A stretch of DNA of 32,308 nt, from NCBI GenBank assembly GCA_018398765.1, contig JAHBMJ010001362.1:1-32308 (forward strand), written 5' to 3'. The notes below the pieces were generated by a model, which was given only the letters and a program-made list of their open reading frames with translations, had not been told where the DNA came from and did not search any database. Positions 9,588 through 21,198 of the stretch are shown here, piece by piece. Origin of the DNA: Chromera velia (taxonomy: Eukaryota; Sar; Chromeraceae). A program made the position numbers and the translations under genes. Every line of letters starts with the position of its first letter. Within the stretch, counting starts at the first letter, position 1.

Positions 9588-11180
9588 GTTTGCTAATTTT
9601 TAAGAAACATCCTGCACCCACGTGCACCAAAAAAAGGGGGTGGACAGAGAACAAAAAGGAAAGCAAAGCTATGAGCTCCGAAAAGATAGCCGCAGCAGAG
9701 ACTGACCGCCATCCTAAAATACGCCACCCTCCATGACTAAACACTCCACAACCAGGCCGACCAGCCGCACACACAAAAGTATACCTGCAAGTATCTACAG
9801 GAGAGGACACACACACAAACACCAATTTCATCAGATGTTGTCAAGCATGCTGGTCGCTTGGCAGGTATGCAGACATAGGGACACATGAATGCCAGGAAAG
9901 GCAGCCAATCATGAACAGCAAGTTATCAACATGCAGTCATGCTCGATTGCTTGATCGATGCACCCCCCCGACACTCTAAGCTGTTCTTGAAAACATTTTT
10001 CAAGATTGGATTTTTCAGCAACATTTAATTTTAAGTTAGGATTTTTGAGCGGCGGCACCGTTTCGTACTATTTCGTGCCACTAAAATTTATTTCACTATA
10101 TGCGTATGCGCCCCACTGTTGCGCTGCCTTTACGGAGCACCGCGCGGCCCCGGAAACCACGGCCCCGGCATGCTTTTCTGCATGCAGGCGCGGTGTTTTT
10201 CTGAGAGCCCATCAGGCTGCGACGTGCAGGCTCAAACGGCAACTGTGCAATACCTCAGAAAGTCATTGTGTACGTATCTAGAAAGTCATTTATTCATCTT
10301 TTAGCTTTCCTCCCTGTTAGCAACTGTTAGCAACTCATCTCTCAGTGTCTTGCCTGCCGTATGAGTGTGCTTACTCTAGAGCTGTCTAGAACATTGAGAT
10401 GAAAGAGATCAACTCGATCAAACATCTAAAAAGTCTGACTTATCGGGAAGGGCGTTCAGCGTCGTCAAAGTTCCTAGTAAAGTTCTTCAATCGATCAATA
10501 AAGCAGGTTAAGACAAGGAAACTGCTCTAAACCGCCGGAATAGAAATTCAATCAATCCGTCATGCATGAATAAACGTGTATCTCTTTCTGAGCTGCCCAC
10601 AGAGGCAGTGTCTCATTCCTTGGGCCTCAGACTGAAAGTCAGGACCCCTCCTTCTCAATCACACTCTGCTCAGTCAGTCTGATCGATCTCCAGACTCAAA
10701 TCGTTGCATGCATGCGCACTGTAATCGCAAGTCAAAAACAACGCACGCATGATGCACGCAGGAGGCCCGGGTCCACACCTTGGCCACTTCGCGCATCCTG
10801 ACCGTCACATTCACATGCCGCCCCCTCTTTAGCTGCATGCACGGATGCTCCTGTGGGCAACTGCGTTCCACAGTCTTCTACTGTCCTTCTCGACATCGCA
10901 AAGGAGCATGCAGCAGCTTAAGAACGAGAGAAGCAACAGAAAGAGAGACTAGAACGGTGCGAGGCTTGGGGTTTTCGTGTGGCTGCCCGTAGGGGTGCCC
11001 GTCAGGACTATCGAGAGCTTTGTCATCTCAATAACTTTGCAGATTCCGGTCCTGAAGACTCAGACAGTGAATGATGCGTTGGCTTGAATGTTGCATGCAT
11101 GAATGAATACTTACAATTCATACATCACTGCTGAAACCAGAGAAAGTGTCGCTAGTTTTTTTTTATTTTTTTTTTAAGAT
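9588..11180. other. Intergenic DNA without recognisable genes
   Basis: No supported gene is seen. Scattered TGCATGCATG motifs occur at 10705-10715 and 11092-11101. The stretch about 9996-10052, with GGATTTTT and TTTTGAGCGGC words, is similar to the sequence immediately following the minisatellite at 11440-11475, which suggests a second copy of that repeat's end. A/T homopolymer runs precede the minisatellite at about 11156-11175. Confidence 0.5.
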
Positions 11181-11446
11181 ATAAGCCTTGCATGCGGCGT
11201 AGCTTTTCAAGACATAGGCTCTTCTTACGGCATAGTTTTTCAAGATATACGCTCTGCTTGCGGTGTATAGCTTTTCAAGATATAGGCTCTCCTTGCGGCA
11301 TAGCTTTTCAAGATATAGGCTCTGCTTGCGGCACAGCTTTTCAAGACATAAGCCGCGCCTGTGGCACAGCTTTTCAAGACATAGGCCACGCCTGCGGCAC
11401 GGCTTTTTAAGACATAGGCCGCGCCTGCGGCGCGGCTTTTCAAGAG
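11181..11446. repeat. 33-bp minisatellite, eight units
   Basis: About eight tandem units of 33 bp are seen (one is 35 bp). Each carries ATAGGC, a GC-rich palindromic core such as GCGCCTGCGGCGC, and a TTTTCAAGAC end. The GC content of the core rises from left to right, with the last units the most symmetrical. Because 33 is a multiple of three, several frames stay open and give an 11-residue repeat that is not evidence of a gene. The complement of this unit reappears at 24.63-24.81 and 25.49-25.63 kb. Confidence 0.85.
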
Positions 11447-12577
11447 TGGATTTTTGAGCGGCACAGAATTTTAAGTAGCCTTGAGTGTCAGGGGGGTAGA
11501 TCGATGTCATATAACTGATATACCGACATAGACCATGACTGAATAGCCTCGCACACACTTATGCACTGGACCATCTGGAAGCCGACTTAATTCTCTTACT
11601 CCTTGCTCTCTGTTCCCTTTTTTCTCCAGCCTGGAACAAAGTGCTCTTTTTTCTTCCTCCCGCCCAAAAGTGTTCTGACCGCTTCTGACTGACCTTTGAA
11701 AGAAGAGATGGTGAGAAAGACACTCGCTTGAGTTCTCTGAAGAGCCCACCAGTCAGGTAGTAAAAGTATTGCTGAGCAAGGCCATACTCAGCGGCATGAG
11801 ATCACTTCTTTTTTGCCCTGCTCAAAAGAAAACGCCGTGGCTACAAAGCTCAAAGAAGGGACCAGAGCGCTGAATGTGTGAAATGTTTTTAAACAGACTG
11901 AGAAAATAAGTTTTTGTCAAGCAAGTTCTCAGTTCTTCATTGCTCTTCAATGGTCGCTCATCAGCTCTTTTCTGGAGTGAGAAGAAGACAGTTTTCCGGT
12001 TCGATTGCCACCACTTTCAGTTCATTTGGTCACTGAGTGAGGTCTTTGAAATTTGGTGACAGACGAAGGGAAGTTGTATGGGACATGCCTCGGATAGCTG
12101 TTTGTCACCGGTGTTGGAGAGTGTGACGTATATGCACGTAGATGCATTTTTTTTTCTACCGAGGGCCTCTCATCTCCAAATAGCCGCCTCAGATGACAAA
12201 ACAGAAATTCATTTCTTTGTAGTGGGGCAAAAAAAAAAAATCTGTATTGCTGTAGTAAACAGTTTGGCCCGTGTTTATTGAAGGCTTCGCAAACATTTCT
12301 GTTCGCATACCCTTCCCGGGCAAAATAACGGCCGGCGCCATTGACGTACGCATATGGGGCGTCGGCCAGTTGCCGCTTGCTACCCGCACAGCCTGCGCTC
12401 ACCGGCTCCCTACGCCATTAACGCACGCAAAGGGCGGGCCAGCGGGCCGGCGGTCATTAGTTGTTGTTTCATTGTTTCATTTCTTCAATAAGCCATTGTA
12501 GATTAGGAATCGAGTTGTATAATTATTAACCAGATTATGAATTCCAATGTATTAAATAAACCAGCTTCACTCATTAA
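11447..12577. other. Intergenic DNA without recognisable genes
   Basis: No supported coding region or RNA gene is seen. A 12-base A run lies at about 12229-12240 and a short T run at about 12148-12155. A GC-rich patch at 12300-12450 includes GCCGGCGCC and GGGCGGGCC. Open frames here are short and lack motifs. Confidence 0.5.
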
Positions 12578-12599
12578 ACATACACATACATACATGCAC

Positions 12600-12648
<49 letters not shown>

Positions 12649-12782
12649 TACACACACACACATACAGTGACACATATACACACACATACATACAGTGACA
12701 CATACACATACAAACACACATACACACACACACACACACACATACACATACACACATACACACACACACACATACACGTACA

Positions 12783-12825
<43 letters not shown>

Positions 12826-12827
12826 TG
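12578..12827. repeat. CA/CATA and TA microsatellite
   Basis: Impure (AC)n mixed with ACATAC units runs from about 12578 to 12790 and passes into a TATATA tract at about 12791-12826. The long His/Thr and Cys/Val frames across it are artefacts of the repeat. Confidence 0.95.
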
Positions 12828-12869
12828 ATGAGCATTCACATATAATATATGCCCGTAGACACGCACAAA

Positions 12870-13180
12870 AGGGAAGACCTGGTATCTCTGGAAGACCTGG
12901 TATCTCTAAGGGGAAGACCTGGTATCTCCAACGGGAAGACCTGGTGTCTCTGGAAGACCTGGTATCTCCGAAGGGAAGAACTGGTGTCTCTAATGGAAAG
13001 ATCTAGTGTCTCTGACAGGAAGGCCCGGTATCTCTGAGGGGAAGATCTGGTGTCTCCAACGGGAAGACCTGGTGTCTTCAAGGGGAAGAACCTGTATCTT
13101 CCTGGAGACGAACTAATATCTTCAAAAAAGCTTTCCGACAAGAAAGCCCAGTATCTCGGAAAGGAAGGTTCAGTATCTGT
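12870..13180. repeat. Minisatellite A, block 1 (about 22 bp)
   Basis: Tandem units resembling GGGAAGACCTGGTATCTC occur with spacing of roughly 22 bp and some longer variants. Units become more diverged toward the right edge. The same family returns at 14400 and 16245. Confidence 0.85.
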
Positions 13181-13539
13181 AAAGGGAATCAAGGACTGCT
13201 ATCTGCATAGCAAAAAAATTGTAGGTCTTTTGGACGATAAAACGGCTAAAGACAACTAAGAAAGACGAATAAAAGAAAGACAGAAGAGCAGATTCTGTGA
13301 ATAAAAGATTGCAGGCAGCTTATAAGGAAAACATAGAAAGGTAAATGCAAGAACACATCCATGACAAACAACTAGAAAAGATAACAGCCACAAAAGGGTG
13401 ATATATCTACAAAACTTATATGCACAGAAGTGTGAAAACCAATAAAGAGATAGAAAGAGAATAACAAAAAAAATGATAGGTAAAACAGTGTGTAGAGGAT
13501 TTGGCAAGTTAAGTGGAAGTGTCTGGCCAGTAAATTGGA
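13181..13539. repeat. A-to-B spacer of the composite satellite, copy 1
   Basis: A-rich, non-repetitive DNA separates A block 1 from B block 1. It includes ACAGCCACAAAA at about 13386-13397. Closely similar words occur in the spacers after the other two A blocks (about 15101 and 16454), which suggests the spacers share ancestry. No gene is seen. Confidence 0.5.
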
Positions 13540-14396
13540 GGAGTCTACGAAGGATCTGGTCGTCAGGGTGGGGGGGTCGGCAGAGGATCTGATGAAAAAA
13601 GTGGAGGGGTCTGGCCGACAGAGTGGGGGGATCTGCAGAGGACCTGATCGGCACCGTAGGGGAGTCTGGCTGGCAAGATGAAGGGGGTCTGCAGAGGATT
13701 TGATCCACAGGGTGGCAGGAATTGGCCGGCAGGGTTGGATGTCTGCAGAGGATCTGATCAGCAGAGTGGGGGGATCTAGCCGGCAGGGTAGGGAGGTCTA
13801 CAAAGAGGGTGGAAGGGTCTGGCCGTCAGGGTAGGGGGGTCTGCAGACGATATGATCGTCAGAGTGGGGGGATCTTATCAGCCGGCTGGGGGGATCTGAT
13901 TGGCAGGAAAGAAGGGTCTGCAGAGGATCTGGCCAGCAAGGCGGGGGGGGTCTGCAGAGGATCTGGCCGGCAGATTGGGGGGGTTTACACAGGATCTGGT
14001 GGACAGAGTGGGTGGGTTTACACAGGATCTGGTGAACAGAGTGGGTGGGTTTACACAGGATCTGGTGGACAGAGTGGGAGGCTCTGCAGAGGATCTGGTG
14101 GACAGAGTGGGAGGGTTTACACAGGATCTTGCAGGCAGAGTGGGAGGGTCTGTACAGGATCTTATGGGCAGAGTGGCGGGGTTTACACAGGATCTGGCGG
14201 ACAGAGGGGGGGGGGGCTGCACAGGATCTGGCGGATAGAATGGGCGGGTCTGCACAGGATCTGCTGGACAGAGCGGGAAAGCCTGTAGAAGATCTGGTAG
14301 GCAGATCGGGGAGGCCTGTAGAGGATCTGGTAGGCAGATTGGGAGGTTGTGTATAAGTATGGTAGGCAAGGCAGGGGGGTCTCCACAAGGCCTCTT
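13540..14396. repeat. Minisatellite B, block 1 (about 33 bp)
   Basis: More than twenty tandem units resemble GGATCTGGTGGACAGAGTGG followed by GTGGGTTTACACA or GGGGGTCTGCAGA. The commonest length is 33 bp. The centre (13980-14150) is the most homogeneous and the edges are diverged. Open frames on both strands are a by-product of the multiple-of-three period. Confidence 0.9.
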
Positions 14397-15020
14397 AGCT
14401 GGGTATCTCCTAGGGGAAGGCCCGGTATCTCCGACGGGAAGGCCCGGTCTCTCCGATGGGAAGAACCGGTATCTCTGACTGGAAAGACCGGTATCTCGGA
14501 TAGGAAGGGCCGGCATCTCGGATAAGAAAGACTGGAATCTTGAATGAGAAGGGCCGGTATCTCTGACTGGAAGGACCGGTGTCTCGGATAGGGAGGGCTG
14601 GCATCTTGGATGAGAAAGACTGGAATCTCGAATGAGAAGGGCCAGCATCTCGGATAGGAAGGGCCGGTATCTCCGATGGGAAGGACTGGTATATTAGAGA
14701 GAAAGGACCGGCATCTCGGATGGGAAGGACTGGTATCTTAGAGAGGAAAAACCGGTATTTGAGAGAGAAAAAACTGGTATTTCTGACTGGAAGAACCTGC
14801 GTCTCGGATAGGAAGAACCGGTGTCTCCGATGGGAAGACTAGGATCTCAGATGGGAAGGGCCGGCATCTCGGATACGAAGGTCCGGTATCTCGGATGAAA
14901 AAGACTGGGATCTCGGATGAGAAAGACCGGTGTCTTGGATAGGAAGGGCTGGTATCTTGAACGGGGACAACGGTGTCTCAAAGGGGAAGGATTGGTACCT
15001 TCGAGGATATCTCGGATGGA
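14397..15020. repeat. Minisatellite A, block 2 (22 bp)
   Basis: About 27 units resemble GAAGGGCCGGTATCTCGGATGG, with a clear 22-bp period in the middle. As 22 is not a multiple of three, a translation cycles through three frames and repeats every 22 residues. All three minus-strand frames are open over long stretches. Confidence 0.9.
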
Positions 15021-15639
15021 AAAGATCAATGTTACAAGATGAAACGGTAGCCAAAAGTAGGAATTTCAGAGTAAAAGCAGATGCAAAACCTAAAACAAAA
15101 AACAGCCACCACAAAACATAATACTGTGTGCTGTCTTTTTGAATTAATTGTATACAGACCCCGCTCATCGTGCCAAAATCCCCCTTCTACAGGTTTTTAA
15201 TCTGCCTGCACGCCTTCTTTTCACTATGCTACTGGTTGTGTCTTCTGTACAGCTTCCTGTTTCTTCTGTCTTGACCCACTCATATGTCAATGTATGCCCT
15301 ATCTCAGTCTGTCTAACACCCTGACTGACTGTAAGCAGCACTACTCATAGTGTTTTAACTGAAAAAACCGACCTTCACTATGCATCCTTTCTAGACTCAT
15401 TTTGCAAGTTGCCCAAAGAGGCCCGCCGTGGTCCGTACTGCAAGGTGATACACAAGAGCATAACAGTAAAGGGCATTCACAAACAGGAAAATGGTAGAAG
15501 ACAGATCACGAAGAACAGTAAAAAAAAAGTTCTTGGCTTGTCTGTATTCAGTTGGCAAGAAAGATGGTGACATCTGAAAGAGATAGCAGAGGGGTTTTCA
15601 AAAAAAAGTGTCCAGAAGGTCTGGCGGGAGTGAAGAGAA
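15021..15639. repeat. A-to-B spacer of the composite satellite, copy 2
   Basis: Mostly unique DNA follows A block 2, with an A-rich start and an ACAGCCACCACAAAA word at about 15101-15115 that parallels the first spacer. Position 15121-15540 shows no gene. Degenerate B-like words (GTCTGGCGGGAG) begin at about 15617. Confidence 0.45.
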
Positions 15640-16243
15640 AAGTCGGCAAAGGGACTGCCAGTGGCGGAAGTCTGGAGAGAAGTCTGCCGGCAGAGAGTTT
15701 GAAAAAGTGCAGGAGAGAAGTCTGCAGGGGTCTGGAGGCTTTGCAGGAAGGTAGCAAGAAGATTAGATGGAAGACTCTAGCAGAGAGTAACTACTGTTAC
15801 GGGCAAAGCTGGGGGAGGAGTTTATACGGAGACTGGTAGGCAGAACAGGGGGTCTGTAGAAGTTCTAGTACTAGGCAAATTGAAGCGGTCTATGAGAGCT
15901 TGATGGGCACGTAGGGGGGTCTGCATAGGGGCCAGCAAATTGAAAGAGTATGCGAAGAGTCTAGCAGACACAGTGGGAAGATTTGTAGAGGATCTGGTGG
16001 GCAGAGTCGGGGGGTCTGTGGAAATTTGATGGGCAAAGGGGGCGGGGGGTGTGGAAATTTGACGAGCAGAGTGGGGGGGGTCTGCAGAGGATCTGGCCGG
16101 CACAGTAGGAGGGTCTGCAAGAAGATCACAGAAGGGAGACTTGCGGACAGATCTGGGAGGTCTACAGAGGATCTAGTAGACAGATCACGGAGGTCTGCAG
16201 AGGGCCTGGCTGGCAGAGCAGGGAGGGCTCTGCACATGGTCTC
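15640..16243. repeat. Minisatellite B, block 2
   Basis: Units resemble GGTCTGCAGAGGATCTGGCCGGCA as in block 1 but are more diverged. The best-preserved part is about 15960-16230. The left part (15640-15850) is degenerate. Confidence 0.8.
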
Positions 16244-16365
16244 TCAGCCCGGTATCTCTAGTGGGAAGGCTAGGTATCTCCAATGGGAAAGCCCGGTATC
16301 TCTGATGGGAAACCGCGATATCTCGGACGGGAAGGCTCAGTATCTCTGACGGGAGGGCGGACCAC
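16244..16365. repeat. Minisatellite A, block 3
   Basis: Five or so 22-bp A-type units (for example CCCGGTATCTCTGATGGGAA) directly follow B block 2, reproducing the B-then-A order at 14396. A short spacer containing CAGCTGCCACAAAAG (about 16453-16467) follows, similar to the other spacers. Confidence 0.85.
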
Positions 16366-17278
16366 AGCGGCTAAGAAGGGTTAAGATAGACAAACTTATA
16401 AAAGAAGGGTTGGAGGGTGATACAGAGAGACAGGAGGACAAACACGGAAGACAGCTGCCACAAAAGAATGGCATAAGCCCAGAAAAAAAAGATGACTGCT
16501 CGAATTAAGCAGAGGAGGGGAGGTCATGCCCTGCTCGATGTGCACCCACCGGCAGCACCCATCCGGAGGTCATCAGATTGATGCACGCAGCTACACACGG
16601 GGGGACAGAGGAGCAGACAGGTTGACCAACAAAAATTAAAGATGAAATCAGTTGATCTAGCTTCAACTGTACCTTTCAACAGTCTGCGCCGAACGGAGCC
16701 AAAGGGGCAAAACTCGATCGAAATCAACTCGGTGCTCAAGAACGAGTGGAACTCAAGGCATGCATACATGCATGGTTTTTCTTTTTTCATCAAACCACGT
16801 GATGCACTCATGCACTACGTCGCTTTGAAGTCAAACAACCTCGATTTCTAGCTCGGCCTCCCTCCCCGTTTCGATCGATCTGCATGTCGAATCTTTCCTT
16901 TCTTCCTTCCATCTTAATTAACCCCCCCCGGCCTCCTTCTCCCCTGCATGCCATCTGTACACACACTGCATTTCAGTCAGCACACCCATGAATGCAGAGC
17001 CTCTTGCCTAACTTTCATCGCCGGATCCATCCCACAAGCTTTCCCTCCCATGCACCCCCTACCCCCCCAGGCGCCTCCTCCACGACCTCAAGGCAGGCCG
17101 CCAGCCGTCTCCACCGGTCAGTAGACGAAGTTCATGCGGTCAGAAGATGATACAAATACACAGGATGCCAGAAGATCAAGAAGAAGAGAGAAAAAGAGAG
17201 AGAGATGGAGAAAAGAAAGAGTAACAGGGGAACTAAAATGAATAGAAATGCACATGTATATCCGTATCCAACCATACG

Positions 17279-17342
<64 letters not shown>

Positions 17343-17392
17343 TGCACACATACACACATACACACACACACATACACACACACACACACTTC
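17279..17392. repeat. (CA)n microsatellite in copy 1
   Basis: Nearly pure CACACA with occasional CATACA and CACGCA interruptions, at the same position in the large unit as the tract at 19171-19485. Confidence 0.95.
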
Positions 17393-17481
17393 CAACCAAA
17401 CCAGAAAGAAGAGAGCAGAGGAAAAATTGAGTATAGCCATAACAGCCAGTGCCCTTGAGAGGATCCATCGGAATGACTCAG

Positions 17482-17556
17482 GTACGTCTTATCCCCAGCA
17501 GGAAGGAAAATCTTGCATGCTCTTGCTTTATTTTCTTTCCCTTTAATTGCTTGCAG
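17482..17556 (+). other. Conserved intron-like segment in copy 1
   Basis: CAG|GTACGT at the left and TTGCTTGCAG|GAGG at the right bound a 75-nt segment with a pyrimidine-rich 3' part. The same segment, also 75 nt, lies at 19580-19654 in copy 2. Removing it joins ATGACTCAG to GAGGGAAAG in frame. Splicing is inferred from these sites only. Confidence 0.35.
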
Positions 17557-17867
17557 GAGGGAAAGCAGTGCGAGCCTGAGATCCCGTCGCGTCCGTTTAG
17601 ATGTACATGCACATACACATGCGCAAGAAGGGCCAGAGAGAAAGAAGAAAGAGAAAAAAAGGAGAGACAGAGACAGAAAGAAAGAGGCAGAGAGGGAGGG
17701 AGGCAGACAGAGACAAAAAGAGGGGGGGGAATGATGAGAAGTAACAAACAGAAGAGAAGACGGAAAGCAAAAAATCTGAAAAACCATGCGCCACTGACAA
17801 ACGAACAAAGCGGTCAGGCACAAACCCCAGACAAAGAAAAGCAAACATCAACATGCAAACAACGGCT

Positions 17868-18480
17868 CTTTCTCTCTCTGTATCCCAGCAATCAAGCGGG
17901 CAAATCCGATATCTCAAACGCCCCCATGGATAGAGCGACACCAGGAGAGCTCAACAGATACACAACAGACAGACACCAGACACAGAAAACTAAATATCAA
18001 CAAACAATGGCTCTTTCTCTCTCTATGTGTCCCAGCAATCAAGCGGGTAAATCCGATACCTCCAACGCCCCCATGGATAGAGCGACACCAGGAGAGCCCA
18101 ACAGACATACGACAGACAGACAGACAGACACCAGAGAAAGAAAAGCAAACATCAACAAAGAACGGCTCTCTCTCTCTCTATGTGTCCCAGCAATCTAGCC
18201 TAGCAATCAAGCGTGCAAATCCGATGCCTCCAACGCCCCCATGAATAGAACGACCTAGAGAGCGACACCAAAAGAGCCCAACAGATAGTATTACACGACA
18301 GACAGACAGACAGACACCAGAGAAAGAAAAGCAAACATCAACAAAGAATAGCTCTCTCTCTCTCTATGTGTCCTGGCAATCAAGCATGCAAATCCGATGC
18401 CTCCAACGTCTCCATGGATAGAGCGATACCAGGAGAGCCCAACAGACAGATACGCAGATACCAGACACGAGACTAACACA
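17868..18480. repeat. Subrepeat array, about 130-185 bp units
   Basis: About four tandem units each contain CCCAGCAATCAAGCGGGCAAAT or a close variant (about 17885, 18032, 18195, 18375). Each is followed by CCCCCATGGATAGAGCGACA and GACAGACAGACACCAGA. Single copies of the same unit occur at about 20066 and 20958. Confidence 0.85.
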
Positions 18481-18512
18481 AGACACCTGACATAGAAAAA
18501 GAAAGAACAAAC

Positions 18513-20140
<1,628 letters not shown>

Positions 20141-20246
20141 AGACTGTGTCATCTTTTTTTTCCTTTTCTCTTCCTTTCTTTCCCAACAGATAGACTATAT
20201 GCCTCTGTTGATTCATTTGCCTCTCATTTATGCAACCGCGTCTCGA

Positions 20247-20743
20247 CTCACACTGGTTGCTAGCACACTAAAATAGGGGGGCCATGGACCTTTTTGGAGC
20301 AGGTCAACATTGAAGAGCCAACTGATTGTTTGAATATAATTAACTCTTTGTAAAGCTTGCTAGCAGTGAACTCTAACCCTGTTTGTTCTTGCCTAGCGGT
20401 ACCTTTTGGCTGCCTAGCGGTACCGTTGAGCTGCCTAGCGGTACCCTTTGCCTGCCTAGCAGTGTTCTTTGCCTGCCTAACGGTCATCTTCGCCTGCCTA
20501 GCAGTTAGACTAGGCAGGCAAAGGGTACCGCTAGGCAGCCCAACGGTACCGCTAGGCAGCCAAAAGGTACCGCTAGGCAAGAACAAACAGGGTTAAAGTT
20601 CACTGCTAGCAAGCCTTACAAAGGGTTAATTACATTCAAACAATCCGTTGGACTTCATTGATGTTTTACCTTCCACAGTGTTATTAAGTTTTTTTTTAGG
20701 AGTCCGTGACCCCTCTAATTTAGTGTGCTAGCAACCAGTGTAA
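20247..20743. mobile_element. Foldback element (near-perfect long palindrome)
   Basis: The two outer ends match as inverted repeats: CACTGGTTGCTAGCACACTA at 20250-20269 pairs with TAGTGTGCTAGCAACCAGTG at 20721-20740. Complementarity continues inward through most of the element. Each arm carries tandem 21-bp units of the TGCCTAGCGGTACC type. About five and a half face inward on the left (20394-20510) and about three and a half inverted ones lie on the right (20511-20578), with the centre near 20510. There is no transposase frame. It resembles a foldback or MITE-type element able to form a long hairpin. It appears inserted in the end region of large-unit copy 2, since similar TTCAT-TATGCAAC words flank both sides. 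Confidence 0.85.
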
Positions 20744-21140
20744 GTCTTCCCGCCAAACATTCATTCATTCATTCATTTATTTATTCGCCTTTCATTCATG
20801 CAACTGCGTGTCCTCCCTCCATTCATTCATTCGCTTTCCATTCATGCAACTGCGTCTCCTCCCTCCGTTCGTTTGTTTACCCAGACAGACAGACAGACTC
20901 CGACACAAGACACCAGACACAGAAAACAAAACAACAAACAATAGCTCTCTCTATGTGTCCCAGCAATCAAGCGGGCAAATCCGATGCCTCCAACGCCTCC
21001 ATGGATAGAGTGATACCAGAAGAGCCAAACAGACACACGACAGACAGACATCAGACACCAGAGAAAGAAAAGCAAACATCAACAAATAACGGCTTCAGAA
21101 GACTTACTTTCGACTCAACTTACTGCAAATACTCCGGCCC
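20744..21140. repeat. Truncated remnants of the large tandem unit
   Basis: After the foldback element come ATTC microsatellite tracts (20757-20790), a duplicated CATTCATGCAACTGCGT block (about 20793 and 20839) and one terminal block (CAGCAATCAAGCGGGCAAAT at about 20962). CGGCTTCAGAAGACTTAC follows near 21103, which is the beginning of another unit cut off by the kinase region. Confidence 0.7.
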
Positions 21141-21198
21141 CTCGGAAAGAAAGGAGAGATGACGAATACGTCAGAAAAGGACCCCCTTCCCCCTCCCT

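Larger units (their letters stand above)
16500..18490. repeat. Large tandem unit, copy 1
   Basis: This unit shares, in the same order, several blocks with 18513-20140. They are a GGCAGCACCCATCC block (16550), a CAACTCGGTGCTCAA block (about 16723), a CACGACCTCAAGGCAGGCC block (17081), a CA microsatellite (17279), a CCAACCAAACCAGAAAGAAG block (17392), an AG-rich stretch, and a terminal block with CAGCAATCAAGCGGGCAAAT. The copies are diverged, with indels. No protein domain is recognised. Confidence 0.8.

Noticed and set aside
13256-13708. 150-codon minus-strand frame entering minisatellite B
   Set aside because: It is a translation of the A-rich spacer and repeat units, with no conserved domain.
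13540-16365. Possible CRISPR-like array
   Set aside because: The units are contiguous and diverged, with no unique spacers of constant length, and the genome is eukaryotic.
20260-20596. Repeat-protein frames (GTARQ-type heptads) in the foldback element
   Set aside because: The 21-bp subrepeats are a multiple of three, so frames stay open on both strands; the palindrome explains the pattern.
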